From Lachnospiraceae bacterium (GTDB lineage Bacteria; Bacillota; Clostridia; Lachnospirales; Lachnospiraceae), in NCBI GenBank assembly GCA_024699395.1, contig JAILPU010000253.1, positions 1 to 6,161 on the forward strand: DNA of 6,161 nt, written 5' to 3'. This document shows positions 1-6,161 of the stretch, in pieces. The notes beneath the pieces were generated by a model. The model was not told the DNA's origin, did no database searches, and saw only the letters and a list, made by a program, of their open reading frames with translations. Within the stretch, counting starts at the first letter, position 1, and each line of letters starts with the position of its first letter. The position numbers were made by a program, and so were the translations under genes.

Positions 1-143
1 CTTTTATAACAGATATATTGCTTAACAGTATCCTTAAATAGAGATTCAGCAATCACCCTGTTTAATCTCTTCACCGGAATCTTCAAAACGAAGATCAAAG
101 CAAAAACAATACATCCCGACAAAAATGAAATAGCCGCATTCAT
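1..143 (-). CDS. Small membrane protein, N-terminal part only (cut by left edge)
   Basis: The frame opens with ATG at 143-141 and stays open for 47 codons to the window edge, so the 3' end is missing. The first residues, MNAAISFLSGCIVFALIFVL, form one hydrophobic segment (about residues 4-20). A basic stretch (KIPVKRLNR) follows, suggesting a single N-terminal anchor with the rest in the cytoplasm. The start is well supported: AAGGAG lies 6 bases upstream, inside the last codons of the preceding gene, and only 3 bases separate that gene's stop from this ATG. Translation of the two is therefore probably coupled. I do not recognise the family. The hydrophobic segment followed by a basic stretch resembles many short anchored or holin-like proteins, but that is not evidence of function. 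It is the last gene visible in the polysaccharide operon. Confidence 0.7.
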   Translation of the reverse strand, partial: MNAAISFLSGCIVFALIFVLKIPVKRLNRVIAESLFKDTVKQYICYK

Positions 144-146
144 ACC

Positions 147-467
147 CTACTCCTTCACAAATATCTGGTCGTAAACCGATATCTCAAACAAAGCCACACA
201 CGATGAAAAAACAGCGCTGAAAAGCGAAAACTCAATCATACTTGAAATAAGGGATATGATATAAAAAAGTATAATACCGTCTATAAACAAGGCTCCTAAA
301 ATTAAAAGCCTTACGATATTTCTTTCCTTTTGTGAAACATTGTTTTTTCCAAAATGGGAATCCAGCAATTTTCTCGCCAGAAGTAATTCCAAAAACAAAA
401 TAGTCCCACATACCACCGCATGTATCTCATATATATGTGATTTGGCATATTTCAAAAATAAATGCAT
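147..467 (-). CDS. Small hypothetical membrane protein (106 aa, about 3 membrane segments)
   Basis: Starting from ATG at 467 the product is 106 residues. Three hydrophobic stretches are visible: about residues 14-32, 52-72 and 76-98. A charged loop (about 33-50, with KNNVSQKER) separates the first two. The frame can be extended to a TTG at 494, but the ATG is preferred: AGAGGTGGGG lies directly upstream, whereas the TTG has no comparable site and would overlap the GT2 stop. The gap to the GT2 stop is 16 bases, so the gene is almost certainly cotranscribed with it. No catalytic motif is seen and I do not recognise the family. Cluster position allows an accessory role in envelope glycan assembly, but a carried-along gene is equally possible. 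The next gene begins 3 bases after its stop, which suggests the two products are made together. Confidence 0.75.
   Translation of the reverse strand: MHLFLKYAKSHIYEIHAVVCGTILFLELLLARKLLDSHFGKNNVSQKERNIVRLLILGALFIDGIILFYIISLISSMIEFSLFSAVFSSCVALFEISVYDQIFVKE
150..155 (-). promoter_or_regulatory. Ribosome-binding site AAGGAG within the upstream gene's end
   Basis: AAGGAG on the minus strand forms the last two sense codons (Lys-Glu) of the 467-147 gene and sits 6 bases before the ATG at 143. It fixes the start of the partial left-edge gene and implies translational coupling. Confidence 0.75.
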
Positions 468-468
468 A

Positions 469-478
469 CCCCACCTCT
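469..478 (-). promoter_or_regulatory. Ribosome-binding site AGAGGTGGGG that decides the start at 467
   Basis: This purine-rich stretch on the minus strand ends 1 base before the ATG at 467, with its AGAGG core 6 bases away. It favours that ATG over the TTG at 494, which lies upstream of the site. Confidence 0.65.
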
Positions 479-483
479 GACTA

Positions 484-1437
484 TTATTTTCCAAGCATCC
501 GCTTCATCCCAAAGTACAACTTTGGAGCTACAGCCACCAGCCTGTCTGTAAAACCTGCCGAAGCCTTTCCCTTTTTAAGCATATAGCGAAACATTTCCAC
601 TGTTTCTTTATATCGTTCTCTTTCCTTGGCATTTCGGGGTTTTATGGTCTTAAGCTTTTCAAAAGCATCTCTTCCGCATTTATACGCTGCGGGAATGCAA
701 TCCTCCCAGCCCTCTTTTTCAACCGCCTTAAACCTCTCATAGGTTGCTTCAAGGCAGTCCGCAAGGGAAATTGAGGTATTCCTGCTTGTTATGGAGGAAC
801 TGTTTTTCCTGTAATCATAAAGTCTGTCGGAAATACATGCTATCCTCTTACTGTTTTTAAATAGATCGAAGGCCATAAATTCATCCTCGCACACCTTTCC
901 CGTTCTGAAAGGCACCTTCTTGGCGAGTTCAACGGAATAAAGTCTGGCCCAGCAAACGATGTAACTAAAGCCGTGTTCTTCGGCGCATTTTTTAAGTATT
1001 TCCTTGGCGTCAAGGACCTCATCCTTAACGACATCCAGCTCATGAATCACTTCATTGTCATCATTTACTTTATTGTAATTGCAGAGAGCGATTTCGGTAT
1101 TGTTGGAAACAATGGCATTCAAAAGCTTTTCGATATACCCCGGTTCCACATAATCATCGCTGTCCACAAAGGCAATATACTTTCCCTTTGAAATCTCTGT
1201 TCCAAAATTTCTGGAGGCGGAAACTCCGGCATTTTCTCTGTGGTATACCCTTACGTTTTCATATTTTTCCCCGTATCTGTCACATATGGCTCCCGACTCG
1301 TCCTTGGAGCCGTCATCCACTAAGATGATTTCCACCTCTTTATATGTTTGATTCAAAATACTGTCTATACAGCATTCCAAATATTTCTGCACATTATATA
1401 CGGGAATGACAACCGAAACCAAACCTTTATTTTCCAT
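484..1437 (-). CDS. Family 2 glycosyltransferase (GT-A fold)
   Basis: This cytoplasmic enzyme would transfer a sugar from a nucleotide-sugar donor onto the growing lipid-linked repeat unit. From ATG at 1437 the product is 317 residues, normal for capsule GT2 enzymes. Family landmarks appear in order: VSVVIPVYN (about 7-15), the donor-binding VDDGS (about 40-44), NAGVSASRN (about 69-77), the metal-binding DSDD (about 92-95), CWARLY (about 162-167), and CEDEF (about 183-187), where the catalytic base is expected. A Y-R-K-N-SSSIT segment follows. The frame extends to a GTG at 1470 and ATGs at 1455 and 1452. I chose 1437 because MENKGLVSVVIPVYN is a typical family N-terminus and the other candidates have no ribosome-binding site; the site for 1437 is itself weak (GAG 10 bases upstream). 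The donor sugar and acceptor cannot be inferred. Confidence 0.93.
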   Translation of the reverse strand: MENKGLVSVVIPVYNVQKYLECCIDSILNQTYKEVEIILVDDGSKDESGAICDRYGEKYENVRVYHRENAGVSASRNFGTEISKGKYIAFVDSDDYVEPGYIEKLLNAIVSNNTEIALCNYNKVNDDNEVIHELDVVKDEVLDAKEILKKCAEEHGFSYIVCWARLYSVELAKKVPFRTGKVCEDEFMAFDLFKNSKRIACISDRLYDYRKNSSSITSRNTSISLADCLEATYERFKAVEKEGWEDCIPAAYKCGRDAFEKLKTIKPRNAKERERYKETVEMFRYMLKKGKASAGFTDRLVAVAPKLYFGMKRMLGK

Positions 1438-1480
1438 AATTTCACATCTCATCATCGCAATCTTATACACTGATTGTTTG

Positions 1481-1511
1481 CCGGTTATTCACTATCTACG
1501 TGATTCACCGG
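1481..1511. repeat. Imperfect 31-bp inverted repeat in the GT4-GT2 gap
   Basis: On the minus strand, CCGGT and ACCGG (5 pairs) enclose TCAC and GTGA (4 pairs) around a 7-base loop, GTAGATA. The two stem blocks are separated by a symmetric region with one A-T pair and two mismatches. It begins 5 bases after the GT4 stop. No T-tract follows, so it does not look like an intrinsic terminator. It could be an RNA hairpin affecting transcript stability or translation of the GT2 gene, or an operator-like site. The arms also carry the direct repeat GTGAAT. Confidence 0.45.
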
Positions 1512-1516
1512 TTGTT

Positions 1517-2629
1517 TTATGGGTTATAATACTCATCTTTATCCAGCACTTCGCAGATTCTGTCCGCAACTGCTTTCCAGGTATATTTTTCCTGATAATC
1601 CTTCATGTGTTCGAGGGTATATTTTCGAATATTTTCATCCGTAAGTACCTTGAACATTTTGTCCGAAAGATTCAAAAGATCGTCATCGTCAATGAGAAAA
1701 CCGTTGACCCCGTCGTCGATAATATCCTTCATGGCAAAGGAATTTCTCCCGATACAGGGAAGTCCGCAGGAAAGGCTCTCCACAAAAACTTTTCCGAAAG
1801 CCTCAATATATGAAGGCATTACAAAGGCATCGCAGGTGTTGTAATACTCACTTAATTCACTTACTCCCAAAGGACCCACAAATCTTATGCCCTCTCCCTC
1901 ACAGCCCACAGGCCTCTTATATGGGCCGATTATAATAAGCTCTGCATCAGGCATATATTTATCCTTTAATATCTTAAAAGCGCTGACCACCAAGTCTCCG
2001 CCTTTTCTTACGAAATCCCTTCCGATGAACAAAAGCTTGTTACCCTGCCTGTCATGGGGATTGATGTAACTTACGTCAATATCGATCCCCGCACCCACGC
2101 AGTGAACCTTTTTGCTGTCAACCTTCATCACATCAACAAGATAATCCCGAAGCCACAGACTCATGGTAAAAATGCCCTTACACTTTGAGTAATACTCCCG
2201 TTGCCTCATTTTCCTTTTATTTAAAACAACGGAGGAAATCCTACTGTAGGGCAGATATTTTTTCAAAGAAGGATCCTTTAAAATCCTGTCCTCAAAATAC
2301 TCCACGCACATGTCCTGGTATATATAGCTGTGAATATTGTCGGGACATTTTGTTTCCACAAACTGGAAGGTACAGATTTTCTTATCCCCTATATCCTTAA
2401 AACGGGTCTTTTCAAATCTCTTTATGTCTTCGTACATAAAAGTATAGGTGACAAAGGGAAATCTTCTGCACAATCCCTGCCTTAACCTGGAAAAATAATT
2501 CGAAGGGATATCGTAATCCTCCACTTCAAACCGCTTTCCAAGTTCCTTAAAAAGCTTCATATATGTACCGGACCAGGCGGTCTCTTTATTTTTACCCCAT
2601 TGACAAAGATAATAAAGCTTTTTGGCCAT
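1517..2629 (-). CDS. Family 4 glycosyltransferase (GT-B fold)
   Basis: A 370-residue cytoplasmic or membrane-associated retaining glycosyltransferase, likely adding one sugar to the repeat unit. The N-terminal acceptor domain includes WSGT (about 19-22), a position where GT4 enzymes often carry a Gly-rich loop. The C-terminal donor domain is clear: VGAGID (about 178-183), the phosphate-binding segment IGRDFVRKGG (about 202-211, with Arg204 and Lys209), and the E-x7-E signature EAFGKVFVE (about 276-284), followed by SCGLPCIGRN and the DDGVNGFLI strand that contacts the donor. Length and motif spacing match intact family members. The ATG at 2629 is supported by GGGAG 7 bases upstream, and the gap to the flippase stop is 16 bases, indicating cotranscription. 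Sugar specificity is not readable from the sequence. Confidence 0.94.
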   Translation of the reverse strand: MAKKLYYLCQWGKNKETAWSGTYMKLFKELGKRFEVEDYDIPSNYFSRLRQGLCRRFPFVTYTFMYEDIKRFEKTRFKDIGDKKICTFQFVETKCPDNIHSYIYQDMCVEYFEDRILKDPSLKKYLPYSRISSVVLNKRKMRQREYYSKCKGIFTMSLWLRDYLVDVMKVDSKKVHCVGAGIDIDVSYINPHDRQGNKLLFIGRDFVRKGGDLVVSAFKILKDKYMPDAELIIIGPYKRPVGCEGEGIRFVGPLGVSELSEYYNTCDAFVMPSYIEAFGKVFVESLSCGLPCIGRNSFAMKDIIDDGVNGFLIDDDDLLNLSDKMFKVLTDENIRKYTLEHMKDYQEKYTWKAVADRICEVLDKDEYYNP

Positions 2630-2645
2630 TAATGTTCTCCCAATA

Positions 2646-4067
2646 CTAACTTCTCTTCCAAAACCGTTTAACCATGGCCATCAGCCCGAATTTTCGCTGA
2701 AGCCCGTACAATATCAAAAGAACTATAACAAGGGCAAGCCCCCATCTTACCAACCACATCTTTTCAAAAACCAAAACACCAAAGCCCGCCGTCATTACAA
2801 AAACGATTATTCCCACAAAACCAGGAACCGAAAAAACCGGGGATTTGTGTATCAGCCCGGAGCTTATACAATGGAAAATAAAATACAAAAAATACGTAAC
2901 AAGGGTTGTATAAGCCGCCGCGATATATCCGTACTTGGGAATAAAAATACTGTTCAAAAAAATATTCAATGCCGCAGCACCCACGGTACTCACCGCAATG
3001 CACACGGTTTTTTCGTAATAATATTCCACAAGGGAAGGAATGCTGTACAGGAAGGAAAAATACCCGCCCAAAACAACAGGCACGATACAGGGAACCGTAC
3101 ACCAATACTGCTTTGTACCCAGAATTCTTATTATCTCCGGTGAAAGCAAAAGTACCACCGAGGTAAAGGCTCCTATCCCGAAGGCATACAGGGTGCTGCA
3201 TTCCTTGATGTCATCGTATTTCTTTTCCTTCATTTTTTCGAAAAACCAGGGCTTCCAAACATTCTGAATGGAATTGGATGCCACATTCACTATATGGCAT
3301 ATAACGGCACAGAAACTGTAAAGACCTGCATCCGCATCACCCTTTATATTCGATATCATAATCCTGTCGAAGCTTGAAAGAATCACCTGGGAAACCCCGT
3401 GGGGAATAATGGGAATACTGTATCTTAAGCCGTATTTCCAGTAACTTTTGTTAAATGTAGGGGCATTCTTTTTAAAGAAAAAATAAATAATATAAATTCC
3501 GATGCCCGCCATGGGAATACCGATTCCCAGCACCCTTCCCAAGTACCTGTCGGAGTCAAACAAAGTACAGCACAGGATTACCGAAAGGATGATATTGCTG
3601 ATGGCATAGGTATAACTTATCCTTACAAAGCTGCGGTAATCGTAGTTAATTCCCATGTAGGAATTGTATATCTGATGAAGCGCAGACCCCAAACAATGAA
3701 TAAGAAGTATGTTAAAAACAACCCTTCCTATCTGGAGCCATGTGCCGAAAAGTCCGAATAAGAGATTTCCCCCCAATACCCAGATACCGAAAACCGCAAT
3801 AACAAGCAGTATCATGGAGGATACGAAGCTGTCGAACTTCTCTTTGTATTTAAGTTTGGCCGAATTAAAGCAGGAATGAAGCGCAAGCCCCACGAAAAGA
3901 TATAGCAATGCTTCATAGGACATATATGTGTTGGTGCGTCCGTAATCCTCGGTGGTCAACAGCCTTGTGAATATGGGTGCGCTCAAAAAAGTAATACCCT
4001 TTAAAAGATAATTGCCCACCACGTAGCCCGCGCCGGCCTTTACAACCTTTTGGGATTTATCGGTCAT
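2646..4067 (-). CDS. wzx: Wzx-type repeat-unit flippase (MOP superfamily)
   Basis: A 473-residue polytopic membrane protein of the polysaccharide transport group in the MOP superfamily. It would flip the undecaprenyl-linked repeat unit from the cytoplasmic to the outer face of the membrane. Length fits the family, and about 12 or more hydrophobic segments are spread along it. The N-terminal signature is present (GNYLLKGITFLSAPIFTRLL, about 18-37, then EDYG at 40-43). The central family signature is also clear: SIPIIPHGVSQ (about 217-227), the FDRIMI motif (about 233-238) and GLYSF (about 248-252). The C-terminus is short and basic (KRFWKRS). The ATG at 4067 has a strong ribosome-binding site, GGGAGGA, 9 bases upstream. 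Its place beside two glycosyltransferases and a Wzy-like polymerase supports the role. The gene symbol is by function, since sequence conservation in this family is low. Confidence 0.93.
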   Translation of the reverse strand: MTDKSQKVVKAGAGYVVGNYLLKGITFLSAPIFTRLLTTEDYGRTNTYMSYEALLYLFVGLALHSCFNSAKLKYKEKFDSFVSSMILLVIAVFGIWVLGGNLLFGLFGTWLQIGRVVFNILLIHCLGSALHQIYNSYMGINYDYRSFVRISYTYAISNIILSVILCCTLFDSDRYLGRVLGIGIPMAGIGIYIIYFFFKKNAPTFNKSYWKYGLRYSIPIIPHGVSQVILSSFDRIMISNIKGDADAGLYSFCAVICHIVNVASNSIQNVWKPWFFEKMKEKKYDDIKECSTLYAFGIGAFTSVVLLLSPEIIRILGTKQYWCTVPCIVPVVLGGYFSFLYSIPSLVEYYYEKTVCIAVSTVGAAALNIFLNSIFIPKYGYIAAAYTTLVTYFLYFIFHCISSGLIHKSPVFSVPGFVGIIVFVMTAGFGVLVFEKMWLVRWGLALVIVLLILYGLQRKFGLMAMVKRFWKRS

Positions 4068-4107
4068 TTACAAGTATCCTCCCACCAATAATCTGTAGGG
4101 CGTTTCC

Positions 4108-4123
4108 AAAAACCGGTTCCCGG
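4108..4123 (-). terminator. Possible weak hairpin with T-tract after the kinase-like gene
   Basis: Two bases after the stop at 4126, the minus strand reads CCGG-GAA-CCGG followed by five T. The stem has only 4 pairs and a 3-base loop, so at most it would be a leaky terminator or attenuator ahead of the flippase gene. Chance is a real alternative. Confidence 0.2.
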
Positions 4124-4125
4124 AT

Positions 4126-5340
4126 TTACCTCTCATTTACATATATCCTCCCCCGGTCACGATCCATAAAAATCCTTCCGATGCGCTGTCTGATTTGAGC
4201 CGAAATCTTGTCATCTTCTTTTCCACCCACAGTAAGATATGATAAATATGCGGAAGCGGCGTCATCCACTATGCTCTCCGAATATCTCTCATCACCGCAG
4301 GAAACCAGAGAATACAAGCGTCCCCAGTATCCCTTGGGAAAAGAGTACCTGCTCTCATCTCCCGAACAGCCAAAATCAGCAAGGTAAAACCTGTCATATA
4401 TACCATTTTCGTTTTTTACGGCAAAAATATTGGAAACTCTTAAGTCCCCATGAAGAAGTTTGGCGTCATACAACCCGTCAAGGAAAAATACAAGGGCCTT
4501 TCCAAACGCCCGAAGATCCACTTTATCGGTCTCCTTCATGGTAACCGTTTTTCTTAAAATCTCATCCTTCACAAAGGGATAGGCAATCCATTTCCTGTCA
4601 ACATCATAGAATTTGTAGGGTAGGTACCAGTTCTCTTCTCCCAGGGCCACTTTGTTAAGCCCGTATATCTCGTTACGGATACCCCCCGAATATCCCAGCT
4701 CATTGCCCTTAACAAACAGCTCCTCATTTTCCACAACACATTTCATAAACATGGAGCTGCTCTTTCCTCCCACAACATCGCAGAGGGCCAGTCCGGAATT
4801 TTCAAATATAGCGTTTTTCTTAAGATTATCTATAAAAAATTTATTGGTAAGCCTGTGTTTGGTGGTAAAAATCTCAAGAACAATATAGTTGATTCTGATA
4901 TAAAGCTTTTTAAAAAAACTTCTCACCCTGCGCCTAAGTTCCGAATCCCTCTGAACCACCGTAAGGCTCTTTTTAAATTCCACTGTGGAATTCAGGTACT
5001 TCTTTCTCTTTTCCACTTTGTAAACATAAAGTGAAAAAAGATCCTTTAATTCCTCACCCGAAGCATAATACACATTGGAATCCTTAAAGCATCCTTTTGA
5101 TTTAAGGCTCTTGGCATAACTGTTTATACCGAAGGACTCGAAGGTGCGAAACTTTATGATCCTTGTTTTCCCATCATTGCCCTTAACTAAAGGATTAATC
5201 TCTCCTATCTTCTTTCGACTAACGGAAAACCTTTTATATAACGCAATAATCTCTATGGGATCCAGTTTCACATCGTCCATAACGATAAAATCGGTATTAA
5301 GTTCATTTAGTTGCGATAAACCCCCGACCTTCTTCGTCAT
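4126..5340 (-). CDS. Kinase-like protein with a glycosyltransferase-like N-terminal segment
   Basis: The residue numbers here count from a TTG at 5346; the preferred ATG at 5340 gives 404 residues (subtract 2). The C-terminal part (about 195-380) has the ordered landmarks of the protein-kinase-like fold: an N-lobe lysine in LFVKG (Lys213), a helix C glutamate in RNEIYG (Glu226), a hinge-like WIAYPFVKDE (253-262), catalytic LLHGDLRVSNIF with His299, Asp301 and Asn306, metal-binding ADFG (Asp324), and an acidic pair, DD, at 361-362 where kinases have the helix F aspartate. Catalysis therefore looks possible. Phosphorylation of a sugar, lipid intermediate or assembly protein are all open. Residues 130-165 are basic and amphipathic, which suggests membrane contact. 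Residues 18-70 (TDFIVMDDVKLDP, then NPLVKGNDGK) resemble the metal-site strand and following region of a GT2 enzyme, without the earlier part of that fold. The flippase gene starts 58 bases downstream. Confidence 0.8.
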   Translation of the reverse strand: MTKKVGGLSQLNELNTDFIVMDDVKLDPIEIIALYKRFSVSRKKIGEINPLVKGNDGKTRIIKFRTFESFGINSYAKSLKSKGCFKDSNVYYASGEELKDLFSLYVYKVEKRKKYLNSTVEFKKSLTVVQRDSELRRRVRSFFKKLYIRINYIVLEIFTTKHRLTNKFFIDNLKKNAIFENSGLALCDVVGGKSSSMFMKCVVENEELFVKGNELGYSGGIRNEIYGLNKVALGEENWYLPYKFYDVDRKWIAYPFVKDEILRKTVTMKETDKVDLRAFGKALVFFLDGLYDAKLLHGDLRVSNIFAVKNENGIYDRFYLADFGCSGDESRYSFPKGYWGRLYSLVSCGDERYSESIVDDAASAYLSYLTVGGKEDDKISAQIRQRIGRIFMDRDRGRIYVNER

Positions 5341-5346
5341 CCTCAA

Positions 5347-5504
5347 GCATCCCCTTTTTATGTCTGCGCCATCATTAGTGCAGTGTACAAAATGCTACCC
5401 ACGCAATCCGTTTTTTTCACAACAAATTTCATGTTCTATGTATTCGACAATTCACAACCAACACTTCATGCAGCTTCTTACGCTTCGTTCTCGATTTCTG
5501 TATT
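5347..5504 (-). other. Gene-free gap, possibly holding remnants of a decayed GT2 gene
   Basis: No intact gene is present between the polymerase stop and the kinase-like gene. This gap is far longer than the others in the cluster. On the minus strand, 5479-5429 encodes KKLHEVLVVNCRIHRT and a stop, which resembles the first strand of some GT2 enzymes (normally VLVVxYN). A different frame, 5432-5358, encodes an unsupported 24-residue peptide ending in YTALMMAQT. A third frame enters the kinase-like gene with the strand TDFIVMDDVKLDP. Read in order, the three pieces run in the direction of a GT2 N-terminus but in shifting frames and somewhat too short. This is suggestive only. No convincing promoter or strong terminator was found here. 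Confidence 0.25.
5351..5356 (-). promoter_or_regulatory. Ribosome-binding site AAGGGG of the kinase-like gene
   Basis: AAGGGG on the minus strand lies 10 bases before the ATG at 5340 and 4 bases before the in-frame TTG at 5346. The first spacing is slightly long and the second slightly short, so the site does not settle the start. The ATG is preferred only because TTG starts are rarer. Confidence 0.4.
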
Positions 5505-6161
5505 TTAAACACCTAACCGCCCCTCTAAGAACACGCTTGTTGCCAAAGCCAGTGCTATGAAAACATATACGAATTTCAATGTCTGCAAAGCGTCCAGCCA
5601 GTACAGATTGTAGTAGTAGCACAAAACTCCCACAAAGATAAGCTTAAACAGCCCGGAGCGGTACTTTATGGCATTTCTCAGTATTATTCCCAGCGCCGTA
5701 AAGATAAATATGATGTAGGATATCATTCCGGGATAAGCATATTTGATATATTGCTCAATATAATAGCTGTCGATTGAGGAAACGAAAATCTTGGAACCGT
5801 CTTCCCCTGTAAACGTGGCGGAAAAATGTCTCTTAACTCCCCTTCCCAAAATGGGATTAAGCCAGTCAAGCCCGAATATCTTAGGCAAGACGTCCCTGTA
5901 TCCGTCGGAATTGGCATAATGAGTCACATCCGCTCCGAACCTTGCGGATATGGTGGTTCCGAAAATATGGTCAATAACGCCGAATATCTGCATCAGGATA
6001 TATCTTCCTATACTGGTTTTATAGGTGAGGGCTAAAAATATAGCAAAACAGATCACGAATATTCCCAGGAAAAACAGGGTCTTCTTCATATTGACCACAT
6101 CGCTCAAAAAGAAAATAACAACCATCTCCACAGCTGCTATTCCAAGGGAACTTCTGGAACC
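5505..6161 (-). CDS. wzy: Wzy-like repeat-unit polymerase, C-terminal part (cut by right edge)
   Basis: The frame is open through the right window edge, giving 218 residues of a longer protein; the start lies outside the window. A GTG at 6131 is in frame, but ten more coding residues (including SRSSLG, at visible residues 2-7) precede it, so it is not the true start. Segments typical of the Wzy/O-antigen ligase superfamily are seen: SRSS just before a membrane segment (about 6-20), a second segment at 27-46, a large outer loop (about 48-142) containing GYRDVLP, LNPILGRG (101-108) and DSYYIEQYIKYAYPG (131-145), then membrane segments near 146-162, 170-185 and 195-211. The protein would link flipped repeat units on the outer face of the membrane. 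A WaaL-type ligase is the main alternative, but the flippase and glycosyltransferases in the same operon favour polymerase. Confidence 0.85.
   Translation of the reverse strand, partial: GSRSSLGIAAVEMVVIFFLSDVVNMKKTLFFLGIFVICFAIFLALTYKTSIGRYILMQIFGVIDHIFGTTISARFGADVTHYANSDGYRDVLPKIFGLDWLNPILGRGVKRHFSATFTGEDGSKIFVSSIDSYYIEQYIKYAYPGMISYIIFIFTALGIILRNAIKYRSGLFKLIFVGVLCYYYNLYWLDALQTLKFVYVFIALALATSVFLEGRLGV

Noticed and set aside
1406..1813. Plus-strand open frame of 135 residues spanning the GT4-GT2 gap
   Set aside because: It is antisense to two genes with clear family motifs, and its hydrophobic look comes from the reverse complement of those codons. No ribosome-binding site was seen.
2622..3143. 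Plus-strand open frame of 173 residues
   Set aside because: It lies wholly antisense to the flippase gene and part of the GT4 start. Its product is rich in Lys, Asn, His and Arg with no recognisable motif.
2764..3201. Minus-strand open frame of 145 residues inside the flippase gene
   Set aside because: It is an alternative frame of the flippase, whose own frame carries the family signatures.
5362..5425. Candidate promoters in the gap before the kinase-like gene (for example TTGTGA with TAGCAT)
   Set aside because: Spacing is 19 bases and the -10 match is poor. Other pairs have worse spacing, so no promoter is claimed.
5358..5432. Separate 24-residue peptide gene in the gap
   Set aside because: There is no ribosome-binding site and no recognisable feature. 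It is better read as part of a possible GT2 remnant or as chance.
5144..5560. Plus-strand open frame of 138 residues across the gap at 5347-5504
   Set aside because: It overlaps the kinase-like gene and the polymerase end on the opposite strand, and the composition shows no protein family pattern.
6125..6131. GTG at 6131 or ATG at 6125 as the start of the polymerase
   Set aside because: The frame continues upstream to the window edge with SRSSLG, a typical internal segment of Wzy proteins, so the real start lies outside the window.

Overview
The window is part of a cell-surface polysaccharide (capsule or exopolysaccharide) locus of the Wzx/Wzy type. Every supportable gene lies on the minus strand, so transcription runs from the right edge to the left edge. 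The sequence is moderately AT-rich, the ribosome-binding sites are purine-rich (GGGAGGA, AAGGAG), gaps are short, and no lipid A or core genes are visible. These traits suggest a Firmicute, probably a clostridial (Lachnospiraceae-like) bacterium. That assignment is inference; no marker gene is present.

Layout in transcription order. (1) 6161-5505: C-terminal part of a Wzy-like repeat-unit polymerase, cut by the right window edge. (2) 5504-5347: about 160 bases with no convincing gene, possibly carrying remnants of a decayed family-2 glycosyltransferase. (3) 5340-4126: a protein with a kinase-like C-terminal domain (Lys, Glu, HGD...N and DFG all present) and an N-terminal segment that looks like a piece of a GT-A glycosyltransferase. 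(4) 4067-2646: Wzx-type flippase. (5) 2629-1517: GT4 (GT-B fold) glycosyltransferase. (6) 1437-484: GT2 (GT-A fold) glycosyltransferase. (7) 467-147: small protein with about three membrane segments, unrecognised. (8) 143-1: start of another small membrane protein, cut by the left edge, not recognised.

How they fit together: the GT2 and GT4 enzymes would add sugars to an undecaprenyl-linked repeat unit on the cytoplasmic face, Wzx would flip the unit across the membrane, and Wzy would polymerise it. The kinase-like protein could phosphorylate a sugar or lipid intermediate, or an assembly protein; its substrate cannot be read from the sequence. The two small membrane proteins at the left are translationally packed behind the GT2 gene and are the least explained intact genes.

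Most novel points: the kinase-like domain placed between polymerase and flippase, its GT-like N-terminus with apparent GT remnants just upstream, and an imperfect inverted repeat between the GT4 and GT2 genes. No RNA gene, CRISPR array, insertion sequence or convincing promoter was seen.
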